In this document: piece after piece, positions 8,368 through 15,445 of the stretch | How the letters are laid out: each line of letters begins with the position of its first letter | Position numbering within the stretch: the stretch's first letter is position 1 | Assembly (NCBI GenBank): GCA_012514775.1 | Contig: JAAYZQ010000388.1 | Span: 1-20,377 of the forward strand | Direction of reading: 5' to 3' | Length of the DNA: 20,377 nt | Source: Anaerolineaceae bacterium | GTDB lineage: Bacteria > Chloroflexota > Anaerolineae > JAAYZQ01 | Position numbers and translations under genes: made by a program | The notes under the pieces: model-generated | Told to the model about the DNA's origin: nothing | Database searches by the model: none | The model's input: the letters and a program-made list of their open reading frames with translations, nothing else

Positions 8368-10626
8368 TTAACCCAGACCCGGGGCCACGTCCTTCTTGCT
8401 CTGCATGATGGCCCACACCACCAGGGCCGCCAGGATGATGACTGCGATCCACATCCCGATGCTGCCCCGGCCTTCCACGATGAGCGGGGCCGCCATGAGG
8501 CTCACCAGGTTGACGACCTTGATCATGGGGTTCAGGGCCGGGCCGGCGGTGTCCTTCAAGGGGTCGCCCACCGTATCACCCTCCACGCCTGCCTTGTGGG
8601 CCGGCGAGCCCTTGCCTCCAAAGTGGCCGTCCTCCACGTACTTCTTGGCATTATCCAGCGCGCCGCCGGAAATGGCCATGAACACGGCCAACAACTGGCC
8701 GGTCAGGATGACGCCTGCCAGGAAAGTGCCCAGGGCCTCCACCTGGAAGATGAGGCCCACCAGGAGCGGCACGCCGACCGAAAGGGCCACCAGGCTGACG
8801 AGCTCCTTCTGGGCCGCGGCCGTGGTGATGCCCACGACCTGGCCATAGTCGGGTGTTACCGTGCCCTCCAACACGCCGGGCACCTTGAACTGGCGGCGGA
8901 CCTCCTGCACCACCAGGTTCGCTCCCCGGGCCACGGCGCGCAGCGAAAAGGCCGAGAAGAGGAAGGGCAAAGCGCCGCCAAGCAAGAAGCCGATGGTGCC
9001 GTTCAGGGTCGAGACGGGGATGCCAATGTCCAGCAATTGGGTCAGCGTCATGTCTGGATGCGATAGGGTCAGGGCGTCGGCCACGAAGGAGAAAAAGAGG
9101 GCCGTGGCCGCCACGACAGCCGAAGCGATGGCGATCTGCTTGGTGATGGCCTTGGTCGTGTTGCCCACGGCGTCCAGCTCGGCCAACAGGCGCCAGGCAT
9201 CCTCCCCGACGCCCGCCATCTCGCCGATGCCGTTGGCATTGTCGGCGATGGGCCCGTAGGCGTCCATGGCCACGTTGTTGCCGGTGTGCGACAACATGCC
9301 GATGCCCACCATGGCGACGCCATACAGCATAAAGATCAACCCTTCGTTCTGAAAGATGACAAAGCTGGCCCCCAGGGCCACGACGATGGCCAGAAGGCTC
9401 CAGACGCTGGCCTCCATGCCCACGGCCAGGCCGGAGAGGATCGTGGTTGCCGACCCCGTCTGCGTGGACTCGGCGATCTCGCGCACAGGCCGGTGCTTGG
9501 TCGACGTGAAGAGCGAGGTCAGCGGGTTAAAGGCCACTGCCAGGCCAACGCCGATGGCGTTCAGGGTTGCGAGCTGCCACTCCTGGGCGTACAGGATCGA
9601 AAAGAGAAAGGCAAAAATGACGGTGTTGATGGACGACACCTCATAGGAGCGGAACATGGCCCCTTCCGCGTCCTTTGCCCGTAAGAACTTGATGGGGAAT
9701 TTTTCCCACATTGGCACCGTGAAGGTCCCGAGGATAGAAGAGATCACCCCGATGGCCCGCACGATGAGGGGATAGACGATCCAGAAGGTGTCTCCCGTCT
9801 CGCGCAATAAGAAGAGACCCAGGATCAACGTCGAGACGATGGTCACCTCGTAGCTCTCAAAGATGTCGGCGGCCATGCCGGCACAGTCGCCCACGTTGTC
9901 GCCCACCAGGTCGGCCACGACGGCGGCGTTGCGCGGATCGTCCTCCGGAAGCCCCTGCTCCACCTTGCCCACCAGGTCGGCGCCCACGTCGGCCGACTTG
10001 GTATAGATGCCGCCGCCGATCCGCATAAAGAGCGCCACCAGGGTGCCGCCAAAGCCAAAGCCCAGGAGGGCGTCGGGGGCGGCCTTGCCAAAGATCATGA
10101 AGATGAGCGTGCCGCCCAGGAGCCCCAGGCCGTCGGTCAGCATACCGGTAAAGGTCCCGGCCCGGTACGCGACGGTGAGGGCACCGTTGTAGTTGTTCTG
10201 GGCGGCCTGGGCAGCGACGCGGATGTTGCCCTCAATGGCGACGCGCATGCCCAACTGCCCGACCAGGGTCGAGAAGGTGGCGCCGACGATAAAGGCCACC
10301 ATCCGCCCCACGCCGATCCAGAGCTGCGCGGAGCCCACGTCGCCCTCGAACATCTCCAGCGCTTGCTCCGTGGGCCGGACAACATAGACGCTGAAGAACA
10401 GCACCACTGCCAGGAGCACGAGGATGGGCAGGATCGTACGCAACTGCTGGCGCAGATAGGCGTTGGCTCCCGTCTTGATGGCCTCCCACACCCTCAGCAT
10501 CTCGGGCGTGCCCTTGTCACGGCGCAGCGTGTCGCGCCACAGCCAGTAGGCGTAAAGGAGGCTGATAAAAGCAACCACAATTACGCCCCAGAGCATACTT
10601 TGCTCTAACGCACTCAGTTCACTCAT
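8368..10626 (-). CDS. hppA: Membrane-bound ion-pumping pyrophosphatase, K+-independent H+-PPase type
   Basis: Integral membrane enzyme that couples pyrophosphate hydrolysis to ion export, recycling biosynthetic PPi into an ion gradient. The 752-residue product has the usual length and about 16 hydrophobic segments. The substrate site is visible as Y-T-K-S-A-D-V-G-A-D-L-V-G-K followed by E-D-D-P-R-N and the D-N-V-G-D-C-A-G-M-A-A-D block, and the C-terminal D-N-A-K-K repeat is also present. In the sequence G-N-T-T-K-A-I-T, Lys492 and Thr495 occupy the positions that in this family distinguish K+-independent (Lys/Thr) from K+-dependent (Ala/Gly) enzymes, so proton pumping without K+ is predicted. 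The ATG at 10626 has GGAGGAGAG 6 nt upstream. It is transcribed alone, from a promoter about 250 nt upstream. Confidence 0.97.
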   Translation of the reverse strand: MSELSALEQSMLWGVIVVAFISLLYAYWLWRDTLRRDKGTPEMLRVWEAIKTGANAYLRQQLRTILPILVLLAVVLFFSVYVVRPTEQALEMFEGDVGSAQLWIGVGRMVAFIVGATFSTLVGQLGMRVAIEGNIRVAAQAAQNNYNGALTVAYRAGTFTGMLTDGLGLLGGTLIFMIFGKAAPDALLGFGFGGTLVALFMRIGGGIYTKSADVGADLVGKVEQGLPEDDPRNAAVVADLVGDNVGDCAGMAADIFESYEVTIVSTLILGLFLLRETGDTFWIVYPLIVRAIGVISSILGTFTVPMWEKFPIKFLRAKDAEGAMFRSYEVSSINTVIFAFLFSILYAQEWQLATLNAIGVGLAVAFNPLTSLFTSTKHRPVREIAESTQTGSATTILSGLAVGMEASVWSLLAIVVALGASFVIFQNEGLIFMLYGVAMVGIGMLSHTGNNVAMDAYGPIADNANGIGEMAGVGEDAWRLLAELDAVGNTTKAITKQIAIASAVVAATALFFSFVADALTLSHPDMTLTQLLDIGIPVSTLNGTIGFLLGGALPFLFSAFSLRAVARGANLVVQEVRRQFKVPGVLEGTVTPDYGQVVGITTAAAQKELVSLVALSVGVPLLVGLIFQVEALGTFLAGVILTGQLLAVFMAISGGALDNAKKYVEDGHFGGKGSPAHKAGVEGDTVGDPLKDTAGPALNPMIKVVNLVSLMAAPLIVEGRGSIGMWIAVIILAALVVWAIMQSKKDVAPGLG

Positions 10627-10872
10627 GTGATTCTCTCCTCCGCGGGGCATGTAATGTACGTGCACCACCAGGCGACCAGCACGGCTTTTCGAGTCAGCAC
10701 AAACACCAGCAGGCGCGACTCTATGCCTCGCCGGGCGGCCAGGCTTGTTTTGCCGGACCATGTTGTCGGCAATCCGGAGGTCCCTTGGTGGCCCGCGGGA
10801 ACCGGATGAGCCGCCGCTGCTCGGTCTCGTGGCACGATCTCACCCTTGCTGGCGCCTGCGGCGGCGCAAAGC
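10627..10872 (-). ncRNA. Long structured leader of hppA (candidate regulatory RNA)
   Basis: The predicted transcript starts near 10872, leaving about 245 nt before the hppA ATG, where other genes in this window have 20-50 nt. Two adjacent hairpins can be read. 10807-10772 has arms of 6 bp plus 4 bp, with an internal loop and a 12-nt terminal loop. 10772-10750 has a perfect 6-bp outer stem (TTGCCG with CGGCAA) extended by 2 bp. I matched it to no riboswitch consensus that I know (c-di-AMP, fluoride, cobalamin, TPP, THF). No convincing coding frame was seen. A structured control element is inference. Confidence 0.4.
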
Positions 10873-10878
10873 GCACCT

Positions 10879-10907
10879 ATTCTACTCAAGTTGAGAAGAA
10901 AAGTCAA
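10879..10907 (-). promoter_or_regulatory. Sigma-70-type promoter of hppA
   Basis: Minus strand: -35 TTGACT (10907-10902), 17-bp spacer, -10 TAGAAT (10884-10879). It is the nearest good promoter upstream of hppA and implies a leader of about 245 nt. Confidence 0.75.
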
Positions 10908-11003
10908 GTAGCAAATTTGAGATATTGAGATGTTCTGTGGCCCCTACCCCTCCCGTCCCATGCCGGCCGGTGCGGCAGGCGCGGGCCGCAGGCCGGGCCG
11001 GCC

Positions 11004-11038
11004 CGGCCATCGGCCATCAGCCATCGGCCATCGGCCGG
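11004..11038 (+). repeat. Tandem 7-bp repeat, five units
   Basis: Five consecutive 7-mers: CGGCCAT, CGGCCAT, CAGCCAT, CGGCCAT, CGGCCGG. It lies between the hppA and rpoD promoters in the non-coding divergent region. A simple repeat like this is prone to copy-number change; no function can be assigned. Confidence 0.8.
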
Positions 11039-11092
11039 TTGGATCGAGTTTTCCGATTCGCCAAATTGGGGGGTACACATTTGCAACTTTCG

Positions 11093-11101
11093 TGGTATAA
11101 T
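11093..11101 (+). promoter_or_regulatory. Extended -10 promoter upstream of rpoD
   Basis: TGGTATAAT: a consensus -10 (11096-11101) with the TGn extension, which can substitute for a -35. No good -35 is present at 16-18 bp. It would start a transcript near 11108, about 600 nt before rpoD. Confidence 0.6.
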
Positions 11102-11107
11102 GACCCT

Positions 11108-11391
11108 GTCCCTACCGTCCCGGTGTCTGGGGAACACTGTGAGCGGGAAAGGTTTATGTTCCGGGTCGAGAACTTGACCAGTGGCTGCGATGGCCTGGCC
11201 GCTACGCGAGAAACAGCACGCAACTTCGCGCCAGGCGCGCTCAACAGTCTTGGCCTTGGTTGGCCGGATCGTGCCCCCCATCCGGCTCCGAGATCGCCAG
11301 AACCATCCGGTCATGTCCCTTATCGCAGGATGGTCTGCAAAACGACCTGTTGGAGCCCTTTCTTCCTCCTTGAATAGCACCGAAGGAGGAA
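11108..11391 (+). ncRNA. Hairpin-rich transcript ahead of rpoD (candidate structured RNA or leader)
   Basis: Downstream of the extended -10 promoter, four stem-loops can be read in series. 11118-11148: TCCCG/CGGGA and GTGT/ACAC arms. 11263-11286: GCCGGAT paired perfectly with ATCCGGC. 11298-11337: CAG plus ACCATCC paired with GGATGGT plus CTG, one bulged A. 11363-11391: TTCCTCCTT paired perfectly with AAGGAGGAA over an 11-nt loop. No persuasive protein-coding frame is present. I checked it against what I remember of RNase P RNA, tmRNA, SRP RNA and common riboswitches and saw none of their conserved cores. It could be a small RNA or the 5' leader of a long rpoD transcript. Confidence 0.4.
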
Positions 11392-11395
11392 CTGG

Positions 11396-11443
11396 TTGCC
11401 GCCTGGGCGCAGGGGTAAAGACAGGCGTAACGCACGTTACTGA
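11396..11443 (+). CDS. Possible 15-residue leader peptide ORF
   Basis: A short frame starting at TTG and ending at TGA, encoding MPPGRRGKDRRNARY. A near-perfect Shine-Dalgarno, AAGGAGGA (11383-11390), lies at good spacing. That ribosome site is the 3' arm of the 11363-11391 hairpin, whose 5' arm CCTCCTT mimics the 16S rRNA tail, so translation would depend on opening the hairpin. The peptide is Arg-rich. The strong ribosome site is seen directly; that the peptide is made is inference, and a chance occurrence is possible. Confidence 0.25.
   Translation: MPPGRRGKDRRNARY
11427..11440. promoter_or_regulatory. Palindrome, possible operator
   Basis: GTAACG-CA-CGTTAC is a perfect 6+6 bp inverted repeat. 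An AT-rich stretch (11461-11476, with TATATT and TATTAT) lies 20 bp downstream and could be the -10 of a second promoter with a poor -35. The arrangement resembles a repressor or activator site; the binding protein is unknown. Confidence 0.3.
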
Positions 11444-11509
11444 ACGTCAAGGCTCTGCGGTATATTATACGATAATAATGGGCGTTTTATGTCGTATGGT
11501 CCAGCCATT

Positions 11510-11589
11510 GCTGCCTGGGTAATGCTTGTACCAACCGGGTTTCCCCTCGCGCGCGATTCAGTGGGAACGTCGCGCTCCGGGGAGGCAGC
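11510..11589 (+). other. Long-range paired element in the rpoD upstream region
   Basis: GCTGCCT (11510-11516) is the exact complement of AGGCAGC (11583-11589). Between them, GCGCGA (11551-11556) pairs with TCGCGC (11570-11575). It may be a further folded domain of a long rpoD leader. Only the pairing is seen; function is unknown. Confidence 0.3.
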
Positions 11590-11620
11590 CGGGCTGGAAG
11601 TGAACATGGGAATGATAGCT

Positions 11621-11650
11621 TTGACAACACAGAGGTTGCCTGTTTTTAAT
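11621..11650 (+). promoter_or_regulatory. Proximal promoter of rpoD
   Basis: -35 TTGACA (11621-11626, full consensus), 18-bp spacer, -10 TTTAAT (11645-11650). Start expected near 11657, about 60 nt before the rpoD ATG. This is the only promoter in the window with a consensus -35. Confidence 0.6.
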
Positions 11651-11715
11651 TCAATTCATCAGCATCGATCGGGCAGCCGGAGCCACCTTCGAGTCGAACG
11701 GGAGGATCGGTCAGA

Positions 11716-12933
11716 ATGACCGCAGTGGAAGTGGAAGAAAAAGAAAACTCTGTGCCTGAAGGCGAAGGGAGGGAGCCAACTGCCATCGAGCGGCTGATAG
11801 ACCTTGGCCGCAGCCAGGGCTACGTCACCTATGACGATGTAATGGAAGCGGTACCCGAAGCCGAGCTGAACATCGATCAATTGGAGGATGCGTTGGCTAC
11901 CCTGATTGAAATGGGAGTCGAGATCAGCGACACAGAGATCGAAGAACCCATGGCCGAAGTAGAGGAAAAAAGAGAAGCCGAGACGGTGGAAAACGTCGCG
12001 GCCGACATCGATCTTTCGGCCATTGACATAGATGATTCCATCAGCCTGTATCTCAAGGAGATCGGGCGGATTCCGTTGTTGACGGCAGAACAAGAAGTCA
12101 GCCTGGCCAAGCGCATGGAGGCCGGTCGCAACGCCAAACGGCGGATGAGCAAGAACGGCGAGCTGAGCCTGGACGAGCGCGACCGGCTGCGCAGCACCAT
12201 TCGGGATGGGCAGGCAGCCCAGGAGCATCTCATCAAGGCCAACTCTCGGCTGGTGGTCAGCGTGGCCAAAAAGTACGTCGGTCGAGGCGTGCCTTTCCTG
12301 GATCTGATCCAGGAAGGCAACATCGGGCTGATCCGTGCCGTGAAAAAGTTTGATTATCGTCGCGGCTACAAGTTCTCGACCTATGCCACCTGGTGGATCC
12401 GCCAGGCCGTGACCCGGGCAATCGCCGACCAGGGTCGGACCATTCGCGTCCCGGTGCACATGTACGAGCAGATCAACCGCCTGGCGCGCGTCTCCCGGCA
12501 GCTCGTGCAAGAGCTGGGCCGCGATCCGACGGTGGAACAGATAGCCGAAGAGCTGGGCGTCAGCCCCAAAAAGGTAGAGCGAACCATCAAGGTCTCACAG
12601 CGGCCGCTCTCCCTGGAGATGCCCGTGGGTGAGGAGGACGACAGCTTCCTCGGCGACTTTATCGAGGATAGCGAGGCACCCTCACCCACCGACCAGGCCT
12701 CGCAGCAGTTGCTGCGCGACCAGATCGAGGACATCTTTGGCTCCCTGACACCGCGCGAAGTGCGGATCTTGCAACTGCGCTTCGGACTGGTGGACGGCTA
12801 CAGCTACACGCTGGAGGAGGTGGGCAAGAAGTTTGGCGTGACCCGCGAGCGGATCCGCCAGATCGAGGCCCAGGCTCTGGGCAGGCTGCGCCACCCCAGC
12901 CGGAGCCGCAAGCTGCGAGACTTTTTGTCCTGA
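11716..12933 (+). CDS. rpoD: RNA polymerase primary sigma factor (sigma-70/SigA)
   Basis: Vegetative sigma factor that directs RNA polymerase to the TTGACA/TATAAT promoters seen in this window. The 405-residue product has region 1.1 (about residues 15-70), an acidic linker, region 1.2 ([10 protein letters not shown]), region 2 with [10 protein letters not shown] and the -10 binding [14 protein letters not shown], then region 3. Region 4.2 ([20 protein letters not shown]) binds the -35. Length is typical for compact SigA proteins without the large proteobacterial insertion. The ATG is preceded by GGGAGG about 10 nt upstream. Two or three promoter candidates and a long folded upstream region suggest multi-level control. 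A rhodanese gene begins 2 nt after the stop. Confidence 0.97.
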   Translation: MTAVEVEEKENSVPEGEGREPTAIERLIDLGRSQGYVTYDDVMEAVPEAELNIDQLEDALATLIEMGVEISDTEIEEPMAEVEEKREAETVENVAADIDLSAIDIDDSISLYLKEIGRIPLLTAEQEVSLAKRMEAGRNAKRRMSKNGELSLDERDRLRSTIRDGQAAQEHLIKANSRLVVSVAKKYVGRGVPFLDLIQEGNIGLIRAVKKFDYRRGYKFSTYATWWIRQAVTRAIADQGRTIRVPVHMYEQINRLARVSRQLVQELGRDPTVEQIAEELGVSPKKVERTIKVSQRPLSLEMPVGEEDDSFLGDFIEDSEAPSPTDQASQQLLRDQIEDIFGSLTPREVRILQLRFGLVDGYSYTLEEVGKKFGVTRERIRQIEAQALGRLRHPSRSRKLRDFLS

Positions 12934-12935
12934 AC

Positions 12936-13460
12936 ATGGCCAAAAGAGCATCCCGGCGCCGCGGGCAGCCGCGGCGCCGGCGTTCTGGTTCCCTGTGGAT
13001 CCCCGCCGTCGTGGCCCTGGTCGTCGTGGCGATCGTCGTGGGCATCATCCTGTCCCTCGAGGGCGGTGGGGCGCGTGCGTCACTGGAACCCAACGCCACC
13101 GCACAACCACTGGCCACCAACCCCATCCCCTACCCGGCCGTGCCGCGCATCTCTGTGGCCGAGACCTGGGAGGGCATGCAGGCCGGCCAGGTGGTCCTGG
13201 TCGACGTGCGTAGCCAGGCGTCGTACAACAGCCTGCACGCCGATGGTGCCCTATCTATCCCTGAAGACGAGATGGACGCCCGCCTCGACGAGCTGCCCCG
13301 CGATCGCGACATCGTCCTCTATTGCACCTGAGGACAGGAACAGCAGAGTGCCCGTGTGGCACAGAGGTTGATGGACCAGGGCTTTGACAACGTCCTGGCG
13401 CTCCAGGGCGGTTTTGCCGCCTGGCAACAGGCCGGTCTGTCCGTGGTGCCGGCGCAGTAA
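12936..13460 (+). CDS. Membrane-anchored rhodanese with in-frame TGA at the active site (candidate selenoprotein)
   Basis: Rhodaneses carry sulfur on an active-site Cys. The protein has a very basic N-terminus, one membrane segment (about residues 20-40) and an extracytoplasmic rhodanese domain. V-D-V-R is present and the active loop reads L-Y-C130-T-[TGA132]-G-Q-E-Q-Q-S-A-R-V-A. The frame then continues as a normal rhodanese C-terminus (G-G-F-A-A-W) to TAA at 13458-13460, 174 codons plus stop. In the subfamily I recall, this position is the second Cys of Y-C-x-C-P-N-E-x-x-S-A. Replacement of exactly that Cys by TGA suggests selenocysteine. TGA is a normal stop elsewhere in the window (mnmG, rpoD), so reassignment is unlikely. 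If TGA stops translation, the product ends at T131 without a working loop. No Shine-Dalgarno is seen; translational coupling to rpoD is likely. Confidence 0.8.
13348..13362 (+). promoter_or_regulatory. Candidate bacterial SECIS stem-loop
   Basis: GTGCC (13348-13352) pairs with GGCAC (13358-13362) around the loop CGTGT. The loop starts 21 nt after the TGA, within the 16-37 nt window usual for bacterial SECIS elements, and has a G at its second position. The stem is only 5 bp and does not extend, so this is supportive but not strong evidence. Confidence 0.4.
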
Positions 13461-13525
13461 CAGGTAGGATGGGCCGCGCCGCCCGCTCCCCCGCCCACCC
13501 GCGAAGCCCCTCAGCACCCTGGTCG

Positions 13526-13554
13526 TTGCATTCTCGCCGGACTTCTGGTATACT
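13526..13554 (+). promoter_or_regulatory. Sigma-70-type promoter of the GH-A glycosidase
   Basis: -35 TTGCAT (13526-13531), 17-bp spacer ending in the extension TGG, -10 TATACT (13549-13554). Start expected near 13561, so the glycosidase is expressed independently of rpoD-rhodanese. Confidence 0.75.
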
Positions 13555-13580
13555 TGTGCCAGTTCCGGGGAATGGCTACG

Positions 13581-15293
13581 ATGAAGAGACCCGAATTACG
13601 CCTGCAAACCATCGCCCTGACGGCGATCCTGATCGTCATCGTCACGGCGCTAAGCCTGGTCCTGGGCCGTTACGCGGCCCAGGCCCGTTCTCCTTCTGAT
13701 GCCTGGATCCAGCCCCGGGAGATACCCAATACAGACGTCAACCCCTTTGGCGCCAACTTTTTCCTGAGCCGCGAAGTGGAGGAGTGGAAGCGACAGCGCA
13801 CGGTGCAGATGGCCCGCGAGGCCGGCCTTGGATGGGCGAAACAGCAGTTCGCCTGGGCCGAGATCGAGCCCCTGCGCAAGCGCGAGTTCATCGATCCTGT
13901 CAGCGGCGAGAGCAGTTGGGCCAAGTTTGACGATATGGTCGACCTGTTCCGGGCCAACGGCCTGCAGGTCATCGCCCGGCTGGACCTTGCGCCTGCCTGG
14001 GCGCGCCCCCCTGATTCCCGCGAAGAGACCCCGCCGCAGGATTTCGACGACCTGGGCGATTTTGTGTATGCCTTTGTCGAGCACTTTCGGGGGCGGGTAC
14101 AATATATCCAGATCTGGAACGAGCCCAACATCTATCCCGAGTGGGGCGAGCAGGCGGTCGACCCTGTGGCCTACACACGCATGCTCCAGATCGCCTATAC
14201 CCGCGCCAAAGAGGCCGACCCCAACGTCCACGTGCTCTCTGCCCCCCTGGCCATCACCCTGGGCGAGCCGCATCCCGAGCCCGGCAAATGGCGCTCTATG
14301 CCCGACCTGGACTACCTGAGCGCCATGTACGAGGCCGGGGCCGGCGACTATTTCGACATCCTTTCGGCCAACGCCTTCGGCTTTGACCTGCCCCCTGAGG
14401 ATGCGCCGGACCGCGACGTGCTCAACTTCCGGCGCGTCGAGCTGCAGCGCGAGATCATGGAGCGAAACGGCGACGGCGGAAAGGCCATCTGGTTCAACGA
14501 GTACGGTTGGAACGCCGCCCCGAGCTCGTTCAGCGACGAGGCCCTGATCTGGGAGCGGGTGAGTGAAAAGGATCAGGCGGAATACACGCTCCGGGGCATC
14601 GACTTTGCCCGCCGCGAGTGGCCCTGGGCGGGAGTGTTCAACATCTGGTATTTCCGGCAGACCGGCCAGCAATACTCGCCCGACGACGCGGCGTTCTATT
14701 TTCGCATGGTGGACGTGGACTTTACGCCACGCCTGGTCTATGACGCGGTGAGCGATGCCACGGCATCCCTCTACGTGGCATCCAGCGGCCACTTCGAGGA
14801 GACATACCCTGCCGTGGCGCCCGATCCCGAGTGGCAGACCGCCATCGCGCCGGAAGCGAGCGGCGGGGAACTGCTCCAGAGCGACGTGCCCGGCGCCAGC
14901 CTGACCTTTGCCTTTCAGGGCCACTCGGTCGACCTCATCGCCCGGCGCGGCCCCGAAGACGGGTATCTCCTCGTCACCCTCGACGGGCGCAACGTCGCAG
15001 GACTGCCCGTGGACGCCCAGGGACGCTCCTACCTGGATCTACGCGCGGCCGAGGTGCAGTGGCAAGCCCGCGTGCCCCTGGCGGCCGGGTTGTCCACGGG
15101 CCAGCACGTGCTGCGCCTGACGGTGGCGGACGACAGTCCGGCTGCCTGCAACGTGGACGCCTTCGAAGTCAACGCCGGCCAGCCGCCCGCCTTCCCCCTG
15201 GCGCCCGTCGCCGGCCTGGGCGTGGGGCTGGTAGCCGCCATCGCCGGGCTCGTCTGGGATCTGCGCTCGCGGCGCCGGTCGAAATACTTCTAG
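13581..15293 (+). CDS. Membrane-anchored clan GH-A glycoside hydrolase (GH39/GH5-like)
   Basis: Predicted surface glycosidase of 570 residues. An N-terminal hydrophobic segment (about residues 8-28) acts as signal anchor. The TIM-barrel follows, with W-N-E181-P-N as the acid/base motif and W-F-N-E307-Y-G-W as the nucleophile motif, the clan GH-A pattern. After the barrel, about residues 410-530 form a beta-rich module (S-L-T-F-A-F-Q-G-H-S-V-D-L-I-A-R-R-G) typical of carbohydrate-binding or galactose-binding-like domains. A second membrane segment with a basic tail (R-S-R-R-R-S-K-Y-F) ends the protein. The ATG at 13581 is preferred, with GGGGA 9 nt upstream; the ATG at 13572 lies only about 11 nt after the predicted transcript start. 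The family within the clan and the substrate cannot be fixed by reading. Confidence 0.85.
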   Translation: MKRPELRLQTIALTAILIVIVTALSLVLGRYAAQARSPSDAWIQPREIPNTDVNPFGANFFLSREVEEWKRQRTVQMAREAGLGWAKQQFAWAEIEPLRKREFIDPVSGESSWAKFDDMVDLFRANGLQVIARLDLAPAWARPPDSREETPPQDFDDLGDFVYAFVEHFRGRVQYIQIWNEPNIYPEWGEQAVDPVAYTRMLQIAYTRAKEADPNVHVLSAPLAITLGEPHPEPGKWRSMPDLDYLSAMYEAGAGDYFDILSANAFGFDLPPEDAPDRDVLNFRRVELQREIMERNGDGGKAIWFNEYGWNAAPSSFSDEALIWERVSEKDQAEYTLRGIDFARREWPWAGVFNIWYFRQTGQQYSPDDAAFYFRMVDVDFTPRLVYDAVSDATASLYVASSGHFEETYPAVAPDPEWQTAIAPEASGGELLQSDVPGASLTFAFQGHSVDLIARRGPEDGYLLVTLDGRNVAGLPVDAQGRSYLDLRAAEVQWQARVPLAAGLSTGQHVLRLTVADDSPAACNVDAFEVNAGQPPAFPLAPVAGLGVGLVAAIAGLVWDLRSRRRSKYF

Positions 15294-15319
15294 CGGCGAG
15301 GCGGTCCAAGGCACATAGA

Positions 15320-15335
15320 ACCCGAGCATCCGGGT
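15320..15335. terminator. Weak hairpin between convergent genes
   Basis: ACCCG (15320-15324) pairs with CGGGT (15331-15335) over a 6-nt loop in the 152-bp gap between the GH-A glycosidase and the convergent DUF4185/DUF5005-like gene. There is no T run on either strand. It is the only structure I see in this gap. Confidence 0.25.
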
Positions 15336-15445
15336 CGGCCACGACGGCGAGGCGCGTGCGGCTTACGGGGTGACGGCGTGCGAGGCAAGATTTTGGGCGC
15401 CGCGACTACTGCAATTCTGTGTCGATCGGCACGCCGCCCTCCCAC

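Noticed and set aside
8282..9066. Continuation of the tyrS frame for over 260 codons
   Set aside because: It crosses the tyrS/hppA hairpin and runs antisense to hppA. It is an artefact of the frameshift at 8224-8226.
11004..11038. CRISPR array
   Set aside because: The units are only 7 bp and directly adjacent, with no spacers. No cas genes are present.
10925..11522. Several open frames of 70-160 codons in the rpoD upstream region
   Set aside because: They overlap each other on both strands, have no good ribosome sites, cross perfect hairpins and show no family pattern. A non-coding reading is better.
12936..13331. Annotating the rhodanese as a complete 131-residue protein
   Set aside because: It would end in the middle of the active-site loop, and the remaining 42 codons in the same frame clearly encode the rest of a rhodanese domain.
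13650..14924. A 424-codon minus-strand frame
   Set aside because: It is antisense to the GH-A glycosidase, which has both catalytic motifs, a promoter and membrane segments. The antisense frame has no recognisable features.
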